Origin: DAIOEK01 sp964600595
GTDB lineage: Bacteria; Chloroflexota; Anaerolineae; Anaerolineales; Anaerolineaceae
Direction: 5' to 3'
Assembly: GCA_964600595.1 (NCBI GenBank)
Contig: CAZRKL010000085.1
Coordinates: 1 to 11,610, forward strand
DNA length: 11,610 bases
Shown: piece by piece, positions 5,505 to 11,610 of the stretch
Layout of the letters: every line of letters begins with the position of its first letter
Numbering within the stretch: the first letter of the stretch is position 1
The notes under the pieces: generated by a model
Told to the model about the DNA's origin: nothing
The model's database searches: none
The model's input: the letters and a program-made list of their open reading frames with translations, nothing else
Made by a program: the position numbers and the translations under genes

Positions 5505-7424
5505 ATGCCTGACGAAGATGTGATAACACAACGACACGTGGTTGAGGAGCAAAGAAAACATAGAGCCCGGGTGATTGCCTCTGCTGGGGGTATTGCCAAT
5601 GCCATTCGGTCAGGTGCATTACCGCAATATATTGATACGACCGTTTCAGAAACTATCGTACTCGGATTGATGCTGCAAGAAGTAAATGTATTCATTGGTG
5701 TATTGGGGCATGGATCTACCGAGGTGGGTGAGGTACTGCGGATCTATCAGGAAGCTGGATTGGTGAAGGTGGTGGGAGTTAGAAGTGAAGTCGAAGCATC
5801 TCACGCTGCTGCTTCATTACGCTGGATCTCAAAAGAAAAAGCAGCTGTATTCACCTCCATAGGACCTGGCTCATTGCACGCGCTGGCAGCTTCGCTTATG
5901 CCCGCATCGAATGGTCTTGGGATATGGTATTTACTGGGCGATGAAACAACAGAAGATGAAGGGTACAACATGCAGCAGATACCCCGACCGCATCAGGAGC
6001 AATACCTGAAGCTGTTCAGCCAGATGGGTGAGGCTTACTCAGTCCATACACCACGATCAGTACCAACAGCATTGAAACGGGGATTGATTACGACTTCACA
6101 TCCGTATCAGGCTGGTCCGTTTTTCCTTTTGCTCCCCATGAATGTGCAGCCGATCCAGATTGATAATTTCAATATAAGAGAGTTTCCATACGGGAACCCA
6201 CCCCGATTGCCGGCCGCATCTTCTCTGGAAGATTATCAAAAGGCAGTAGCACTTATTCAGCAATCCAGGAAGATAGTTATAAAAGTAGGCGGTGGAGGCA
6301 GGTATTTGGGAGATGCTCTTGCGAAGTTTCTGGAGCTTGCAGATGCTGTTGTTGTATCCACGCCCATTGCGAGTGGGGCAGTACCTGCATCCAATAAACG
6401 CAATATGATGGTTGGCGGATCCAAAGGAAGTATTTGTGGCAATTATGCGATGGATGAAGCTGATCTGCTGGTTGCCATCGGAACCCGGTTTGTCTGCCAA
6501 TCTGATTGCTCGCGAACTGGTTTTCCTAAAGTAAAAGCAGTGATAAACATCAATTCAGATGTGAATAATGCCATGCATTACGCAGATACGATTGCTCTGG
6601 TCGGCGATGGCAGGCTAACGCTGGAAAAGTTAAATGCGGAACTTTCCCATCGTGAGAAAAAGAAATCGACAACAAACTCAAAATCATCAGCATGGTTGTC
6701 TGCCTGTAATTTGAAAAGGCAGGAATGGCAGGAATTCAAACAGGCAAGATACGATCAACCTGTGTTATTCGATCCGGTCTGGGGCAGGGAAGTATTAACC
6801 CAACCGGCAGCCATTTTTACTGCTCTTGAGTGGGCAAAACGGAATAATGTTCCCGCAATCTTCGACGCAGGTGATGTACAGGCAAATGGTTTTCAGATTG
6901 CCGAGGATGAATATCCGGGGCAAACATACACAGACAGCGGAGCCAGTTACATGGGGTTCGCGGTATCCGCGCTACTGGCTACCGGTCTCAGTCAGATCCC
7001 CTTTTACGCGATGGCGGTTACCGGTGATGGATCTTTTACCATGAATCCGCAAATTCTCATCGATGGGGTCGAACATAAGGCTAGGGGCTGCATATTATTG
7101 TTGGATAACAGGCGCATGTCTGCAATATCGGGATTGCAAATGGATCAATATGGAAAGGATTTTGCCACCAGCGATTCTGTTCAGGTTGATTATGTTCAAT
7201 GGGCAAAATCCATTCATGGAATACACGCTGTTTCTGGTGGATACTCCGTAAAAGATATGCTGGATGCCCTGCAAAGTGCATTCAAACACCCGGGTTTGTC
7301 GCTTATTCACGTCCCGGTTTATTACGGCACAGATCCACTGGGCGGGCTGGGTGTATATGGTAGATGGAATGTAGGGAACTGGTCCTCTGAGGTGCAGAAG
7401 ATGCGCCATCAGATTGGCTTGTAG
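5505..7424 (+). CDS. IolD-like ThDP-dependent enzyme (acetolactate synthase superfamily)
   Basis: 639 residues, close to the length of IolD (3D-(3,5/4)-trihydroxycyclohexane-1,2-dione hydrolase). The PYR domain (about 30-215) carries the cofactor-activating glutamate E95 in VRSEVEASHAA, followed by SIGPGSLHALAAS. The central domain (about 240-380) has VGGGGRYLGDA and LLVAIGTRF. A lysine/serine-rich linker (383-396) leads into the PP domain, with TGDGSF (506-511) and N535 as the ThDP/Mg motif (GDG-x25-N). LLLDNRRMSAISGLQMDQYG and the end YGRWNVGN parallel the IolD segments LFDNSGFGCINNLQMD and WWNVG. IolD hydrolytically cleaves a cyclic 1,2-diketone in inositol catabolism. This homologue is diverged and no iolB, iolC or iolE partner is present, so its substrate may differ. 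AGGAGG (5493-5498) lies 6 nt before ATG 5505. First gene of the operon. Confidence 0.85.
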   Translation: MPDEDVITQRHVVEEQRKHRARVIASAGGIANAIRSGALPQYIDTTVSETIVLGLMLQEVNVFIGVLGHGSTEVGEVLRIYQEAGLVKVVGVRSEVEASHAAASLRWISKEKAAVFTSIGPGSLHALAASLMPASNGLGIWYLLGDETTEDEGYNMQQIPRPHQEQYLKLFSQMGEAYSVHTPRSVPTALKRGLITTSHPYQAGPFFLLLPMNVQPIQIDNFNIREFPYGNPPRLPAASSLEDYQKAVALIQQSRKIVIKVGGGGRYLGDALAKFLELADAVVVSTPIASGAVPASNKRNMMVGGSKGSICGNYAMDEADLLVAIGTRFVCQSDCSRTGFPKVKAVININSDVNNAMHYADTIALVGDGRLTLEKLNAELSHREKKKSTTNSKSSAWLSACNLKRQEWQEFKQARYDQPVLFDPVWGREVLTQPAAIFTALEWAKRNNVPAIFDAGDVQANGFQIAEDEYPGQTYTDSGASYMGFAVSALLATGLSQIPFYAMAVTGDGSFTMNPQILIDGVEHKARGCILLLDNRRMSAISGLQMDQYGKDFATSDSVQVDYVQWAKSIHGIHAVSGGYSVKDMLDALQSAFKHPGLSLIHVPVYYGTDPLGGLGVYGRWNVGNWSSEVQKMRHQIGL

Positions 7425-7433
7425 GAGGCTTAA

Positions 7434-8813
7434 ATGGAAGCGCGAGCAATTCTAGACAAGTTATCAATCAAGACGAAACTGTTGTACGGGATCGGTGATA
7501 TTGGTAATGCTCTTGTTAACTCTGCCATTCAGTTTTACCTGCTTCTCTTCTACACGGATGGCGCATTGATTGTTCCCGCGTTAGTTGGATCAGCGCTGCT
7601 GATCGGGAAAATTTGGGATGCCATCAACGACCCATTGTTCGGCTGGGTATCAGATCGTACATCATCGAGCAGGTTTGGTAAACGGAGAGTCTTTATGATC
7701 TTTGGCGCCATCCCGCTGGGAATGAGTGTTGCGTTGTTGTGGTATGTGCCCAGCGGTTGGACCAATGTGGCAATTTTCATTTGGATCGCGGTGACTTTTA
7801 TTTTCTTTGACACACTCTGGACTATGACCAACGTACCTTATTATTCGTTGAGCTCAGAGTTGACTGAAGATTACGATGAGAGGTCCAGCCTGACTAGCTG
7901 GAGAATGCTGCTGGCTGTACCCGCATACCTGGTGGGGGCAGCTCTTACTCCCATGCTGGTGGGTCTCTTTGAGACGAAGCGGATGGGCTTTGGCATGGTT
8001 GGGATTATTTTTGGCATCCTCGCAGCAGCCGCCTTGTTGATTTCAGCATCAGGGATCAAAGAAAAGAAATATATCGTTGATAACGCATCCACAACACCTC
8101 CCCTGCAGGCGATCAAGCTGACATTTCAGAATAAGTATTTTGTCAGACTGATCATTTCGTATTTTATTGTCAACCTGTCTTTTGCATTTATCAAAACGCT
8201 CATGGCTTACTTTGTTATTTATCAGCTCAAGATGGAGGAGCAGGTTACACCCATCATGGGATTATTGCTTATTACCGTGGTAGTTTTCATTTTCCCGTGG
8301 AAGAAATTATCTGAAAAATGGGATAAGGGTCCAGCTTATGCGCTGGGCATGGGCATTGGCGGACTCGCGGTAGCCATGAGTTTCTTTTTACCCGATCATT
8401 CAACACCCTGGATATATGTGATTGCCATTGTAGCGGGAATCGGGTTCGCATCCAATTGGGTATTCCCCTGGTCTATGGTGCCTGATGTCGTAGATTTTGA
8501 CCGATTGAATACAGGAGAGTACCGCAGCGGCATGTATTTTGGCGTGTGGGGACTGGCGACAAAACTCTCTGAGGCGATTGCGCTGGCTGCTTCCGGCTGG
8601 TTATTGACCCTCTTTGGTTATGTAGCCAACATGGAACAAACTTCTCAAACACTTCTGGGTATCCGTTTGTTTTTTGGTCCCATACCCGCGATTGTTATTC
8701 TAATCGGGCTGCCGCTATTGATTTGGTTTCCAATAAATCGTGTTTTTCATCAGAATGTACTTCGCCAAATTAATCAGTCTCACGAGAGTGGTGTTCAAGG
8801 AACTGAATTATGA
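7434..8813 (+). CDS. GPH-family sugar/cation symporter (MFS, MelB-like)
   Basis: 459 residues with about twelve hydrophobic segments, the usual GPH size. The N-terminus KLLYGIGDIGNALVNS and the loop motif DPLFGWVSDRTSSSRFGKRR (66-85) are diagnostic of glycoside-pentoside-hexuronide:cation symporters. D62 and D66 in WDAINDPLFG match the two aspartates of MelB transmembrane helix 2 that bind the coupling sodium or proton, so the cation site looks intact. Known family substrates are melibiose, glucuronides, pentosides and sulfoquinovose; the one here is unknown. The ribosome binding site AGGAGG (7423-7428) overlaps the upstream stop codon and is 5 nt from ATG 7434. The stop overlaps the dehydrogenase start by 4 bp. 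It is the operon's probable uptake system, at the cytoplasmic membrane. Confidence 0.93.
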   Translation: MEARAILDKLSIKTKLLYGIGDIGNALVNSAIQFYLLLFYTDGALIVPALVGSALLIGKIWDAINDPLFGWVSDRTSSSRFGKRRVFMIFGAIPLGMSVALLWYVPSGWTNVAIFIWIAVTFIFFDTLWTMTNVPYYSLSSELTEDYDERSSLTSWRMLLAVPAYLVGAALTPMLVGLFETKRMGFGMVGIIFGILAAAALLISASGIKEKKYIVDNASTTPPLQAIKLTFQNKYFVRLIISYFIVNLSFAFIKTLMAYFVIYQLKMEEQVTPIMGLLLITVVVFIFPWKKLSEKWDKGPAYALGMGIGGLAVAMSFFLPDHSTPWIYVIAIVAGIGFASNWVFPWSMVPDVVDFDRLNTGEYRSGMYFGVWGLATKLSEAIALAASGWLLTLFGYVANMEQTSQTLLGIRLFFGPIPAIVILIGLPLLIWFPINRVFHQNVLRQINQSHESGVQGTEL

Positions 8814-9886
8814 AAAAACTGGGTGTTGCTATTGTTGGTTGCGGACGCATCTCTGACTTGCATCAGCTTGGCTATGTGGGGCGGGAAGATGCGCAAATTA
8901 TTGCAGTTTGTGACACCAATGAAAAGACCGCCAGAGATAAAGCGAAAAGCTGGGGTGTGGAGAAGGTCTACAAAGATTATGGTGCCTTGCTAAAAGATCC
9001 TGATATCAACCTGGTTGAATTACTTATTCCTCATCACCTGCATTGTGAAATGACCAGGAGCGCCTGTAAGGCGGGCAAGCATGTTTCTGTACAGAAACCC
9101 ATGGCGCTTTGCCTTGAAGAAGCTGACATGATGATTGATACTGCAGAACGAGCCGGTACCGTTCTGAGGATATATGAAAACTTTGTTTTTTATCCCCCCC
9201 ATGTCAAAGCCAAAGAATTACTGACGCAGGGAGTGATTGGCGAACCGCAAATGCTCCGCATGCATGTGGGCACCGGGAAAAGTAAGACTGAATGGAAAGT
9301 GCCGCTGTCTGCATGGCTTTGGCGATTCACAGAATCAAAGTGTGGTGGCGGACCGTTGGTGTTTGATCACGGCTACCATCTTTTCTCTCTGGCATATGAT
9401 TTGATGGGACCGGTACACAAAGTGAACGCCTGGCTGGATAAATCCATGGTTCGCCCCGGTGTTTTTATCGATGCGCCCGCGGTGATCATGTTCCAATTTC
9501 AGGGGAAGAGAAAATACGGAACACTGGATTTTGCTTACACACCCAATATGATCATGGATAGCATGTATTACTCAGATGACGACAGAGTCGAAATAATTGG
9601 CGATCGGGGAATCATCATCGTCAACCGCTGCACGGCAAAAACCCTGGATTATCCCCCACTGGTTCTATTCAAAGATGGCGAAACCCGCGAGATTCCAGTG
9701 GAACGGTATGAATGGCACGACAGTTTTATCGATTGTACACATCATCTCATTGATGTATTGAATTATGGTGGAAAACCCAAATTAGATGGCAGGACCGCGA
9801 AGAATGTCCTTGAATTCTCACTTGCAGCATTGGAATCATCTGAAAAACAAGCGCAAGTAGTCATTAATCAAAAGCCTGTCTATTAG
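8810..9886 (+). CDS. Gfo/Idh/MocA-family NAD(P)-dependent oxidoreductase
   Basis: 358 residues. The N-terminal Rossmann domain (1-125) opens with GVAIVGCGRIS (5-15), and D35 after strand two (IIAVCD) favours NAD over NADP. The usual EKP motif appears as QKP (95-97): the catalytic lysine K96 is kept but the preceding glutamate is replaced. The C-terminal domain has CGGGPLVFDHGYHLF (178-192), with D186 and H190 as the probable catalytic partners. Family members oxidise a hydroxyl of a sugar or cyclitol to a ketone (inositol dehydrogenase IolG, scyllo-inositol and 3-keto-sugar dehydrogenases). In this operon it probably performs the first oxidation or an epimerising redox step on the imported substrate. 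It overlaps the symporter gene by 4 bp and precedes the split transketolase by 12 bp. Confidence 0.92.
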   Translation: MKKLGVAIVGCGRISDLHQLGYVGREDAQIIAVCDTNEKTARDKAKSWGVEKVYKDYGALLKDPDINLVELLIPHHLHCEMTRSACKAGKHVSVQKPMALCLEEADMMIDTAERAGTVLRIYENFVFYPPHVKAKELLTQGVIGEPQMLRMHVGTGKSKTEWKVPLSAWLWRFTESKCGGGPLVFDHGYHLFSLAYDLMGPVHKVNAWLDKSMVRPGVFIDAPAVIMFQFQGKRKYGTLDFAYTPNMIMDSMYYSDDDRVEIIGDRGIIIVNRCTAKTLDYPPLVLFKDGETREIPVERYEWHDSFIDCTHHLIDVLNYGGKPKLDGRTAKNVLEFSLAALESSEKQAQVVINQKPVY

Positions 9887-9898
9887 ACAGGAGAGGAT

Positions 9899-10893
9899 GT
9901 GAATATGGCGTATCACAGTGAAGCACTGGTTCTGGAATTGGAAGAAATTGCCCGGCAGTTACGTATAGATTTATTAAAAATGATNNNNNNNNNNNNNNNN
10001 NNNNNNNNNNNNNNNNNNNNNNNNNNNNNNNNNNNNNNNNNNNNNNNNNNNNNNNNNNNNNNNNNNNNNNNNNNNNNNNNNNNNTTCTGGAATTGGAAGA
10101 AATTGCCCGGCAGTTACGTATAGATTTATTAAAAATGATTCACAAGCGTGGCGCGGGACATCCGGGTGGTTCTCTATCTGCTGCAGATATTCTGGCAGTA
10201 CTCTATTTCCATCAATTGAGGATTAATCCCAAAGATCCAAATTGGGATGACCGTGACCGGTTTATCCACAGTAAAGGACACGCCTCTGCACTTCTTTACG
10301 CGGCTTTGGCGCGGAAGGGTTTTTTCCCATATGAGGACTTATGGAAATGGGGCGACCTGGATTGCCACCTGCAGGGACATCCCGATCGGTTGAAAACCCC
10401 GGGAGTTGAAATGACTACCGGTTTTTTGGGACATGGTTTGCCTGTAGGCGCCGGGATGGCAATGGCAGCCAGGTATGAAAAACGGAATAGTCATATTTAT
10501 GTTTTGATGGGGGATGGAGAATGTCAGGGCGGTATTGTGTGGGAATCTGCCATGATGACTGCAAACAAACATCTCTCAAACCTGACCGCGATTGTGGATT
10601 ATAACGATGTTCAACTGGATGGGGCAGTGCATGACATTATGCCCATTGAACCTTTCGTGGATAAATGGAAAGCATTCAACTGGTATGTGATTGAAATACA
10701 CGGGCACCAAATCTGCGAGATATTGGATGCACTTGACACTGCGTGCGAAATACACGATCGTCCAACTGTGATTATTGCCCGAACAACCAAGGGTAAGGGC
10801 GTGTCATACATGGAGAATAAATCTTACTGGCATGGTGTCGCTCCCAATGATGAGCAGCTCAGACAGGCATTAATTGAATTAGGCGAGGAGTAG
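9899..10893 (+). CDS. Transketolase N-terminal subunit (interrupted by a false assembly gap)
   Basis: The gene runs from GTG 9899 (or ATG 9905) to the stop at 10893 but contains 100 Ns (9985-10084). The 55 bases before and after the gap are identical. Removing 9985-10139 restores one open frame of 279 residues, normal for the N-terminal half of a split transketolase. Residues below are in the repaired frame. They show GAGHPGGSLSAADIL (33-47), FIHSKGHASALLYAAL (70-85), LGHGLPVGAG (125-134), the ThDP/Mg motif GDGE (153-156) with N184, and LDGAVHDIMPIEP (188-200). This subunit supplies the diphosphate-binding domain and works with the following gene product to transfer two-carbon ketol units. 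AGGAG (9889-9893) is 5 nt before the GTG. The inner start near 10093 is an artefact of the gap. Confidence 0.92.
9985..10084. other. Assembly gap (100 N)
   Basis: Exactly 100 N, a placeholder length. The sequence at 9930-9984 is repeated without mismatch at 10085-10139 (55 nt), so the two contig ends overlap and the true gap length is zero (in fact minus 55). An exact 55-nt shared end is what a de Bruijn assembler with k = 55 would leave. The reading frame is continuous after merging and broken if the gap is kept, since 155 is not a multiple of 3. Confidence 0.95.
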
Positions 10894-10896
10894 AAA

Positions 10897-11610
10897 ATGG
10901 GTGAAATATCAATGCGTGAATCTTACGGAAAAGCGCTGGCTGCTTATGGAGAGAAAAACCCCAAGGTGTTTGTTGTGGATGTGGATACTTCCGCATCCAC
11001 GTTAACCCATTTCTTCGCCGCGAAGTTCCCAGACAGGTTCGTGAATGTGGGCATCGCTGAGCCTTGCAGTGTAGACCTGGCAGTAGGGCTTGCTCTGGCA
11101 GGTATGACTCCATTTGCCAATGGTTTTGCGGCGCTGCTTTCTTTACGTGCCCTGGAACAAGTTCGAACCTGTGTTTGTTATGCCCGAACCAATGTTAAGC
11201 TGGCAGCTAGTTATGCGGGATTGTCAGATTTCAAAGATGGTCCCACGCATTATGCCATGACGGATGTCGCGATCATGCGGGCGATGCCTGAAATGCGGGT
11301 GATCGTCCCGGCAGACGCGCCGGAAATCGCAGCCTGGGTGCCGGTAATCGCAGAATATGATGGTCCGATTTACCTGCGTATCAGCAGGGCATCGCATTTA
11401 CGAGTCCATGACAATGAGCCGGTTGTGGAATTTGGCAAGGGAGAAATGCTAAAAACCGGAGACGACCTGACCATCATCGCCATGGGTTCAATGGTGGGTA
11501 GAAGTATGAACGCCGCATCTATTTTGGAGAATAAAGGGATACACGCCAGAGTGATTAACCTTTCGAGTGTTAAACCGCTGGACAACGAGTTGATCATTCA
11601 ATGCGCGCAA
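10897..11610 (+). CDS. Transketolase C-terminal subunit (3' partial)
   Basis: Open from ATG 10897 to the window end, 238 residues; about 70-80 residues are missing compared with the usual 310. GAGGAG (10885-10890) lies 6 nt before the start, and the gap to the N-terminal subunit gene is 3 bp. The PYR domain shows the cofactor-activating glutamate E55 in VNVGIAEP, then FANGFAALLSLRALEQVR (73-90), DGPTHYAMTD (114-123) and MRVIVPADAPE (133-143). The second domain begins near DLTIIAMGSMV. Together with the preceding subunit it forms the complete enzyme. Against E. coli TktA, R7, S34 and R164 appear to match the phosphate-binding R358, S385 and R520, and D114 and H118 match D469 and H473. The position of H461 is Tyr106, so the donor sugar may be unusual. 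The alignment was done by eye. Confidence 0.92.
   Translation, partial: MGEISMRESYGKALAAYGEKNPKVFVVDVDTSASTLTHFFAAKFPDRFVNVGIAEPCSVDLAVGLALAGMTPFANGFAALLSLRALEQVRTCVCYARTNVKLAASYAGLSDFKDGPTHYAMTDVAIMRAMPEMRVIVPADAPEIAAWVPVIAEYDGPIYLRISRASHLRVHDNEPVVEFGKGEMLKTGDDLTIIAMGSMVGRSMNAASILENKGIHARVINLSSVKPLDNELIIQCAQ

Noticed and set aside
9899..10123. Reading frame running through the N gap
   Set aside because: It only exists because N codons are treated as open; the real gene uses the merged sequence.
9930..10139. The two identical 55-base segments as a biological tandem repeat
   Set aside because: They flank a 100-N placeholder and merging them restores a normal gene, so an assembly artefact explains them fully.

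Overview
The window looks like a piece of a bacterial metagenome-assembled genome, perhaps Chloroflexota/Anaerolineae. This is inferred from a Csx15-like protein (a family I associate with Chloroflexota and cyanobacteria), a DinB-like/DUF402 gene neighbourhood, moderate GC and strong AGGAG ribosome binding sites. The exact 55-base duplication on both sides of a 100-N gap (9930-10139) points to a short-read assembly. The phylum call is tentative.

Left part (1-3555, all + strand): one tightly packed operon. It holds the C-terminal half of a ThiP/FbpB-type ABC permease (cut by the window edge), its PotA/FbpC-type ATPase, a DUF402 protein overlapping the ATPase by 4 bp, a protein with a HicB-like N-terminus and a DinB-like four-helix domain, and, one base after it, a small Csx15-like protein. 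Csx15 is a CRISPR-associated accessory family, but no cas gene or repeat array is visible here.

Middle (3556-5504): a single-domain CheY-like response regulator on the - strand, with a -10 box and its own terminator. A 420-bp AT-rich intergenic region follows, then an IclR-family regulator on the + strand whose stop codon lies in the loop of its own terminator. The 250-bp space after it contains a strong 15-bp perfect palindrome and a second overlapping one, which are good operator candidates.

Right part (5505-11610, all + strand): a catabolic operon of five genes. These are an IolD-like thiamine-diphosphate (ThDP) enzyme, a GPH-family sodium/sugar symporter, a Gfo/Idh/MocA NAD(P) dehydrogenase, and the two halves of a split transketolase, the second cut by the window end. 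The likely logic is uptake of a sugar, glycoside or cyclitol, NAD-dependent oxidation, C-C cleavage by the IolD-like enzyme, and ketol transfer into the pentose phosphate pool, under control of the IclR regulator. The combination matches no complete textbook pathway: the iolB, iolC, iolE and iolJ partners are absent here. The substrate is unknown, so this operon is the best candidate for an undescribed system.
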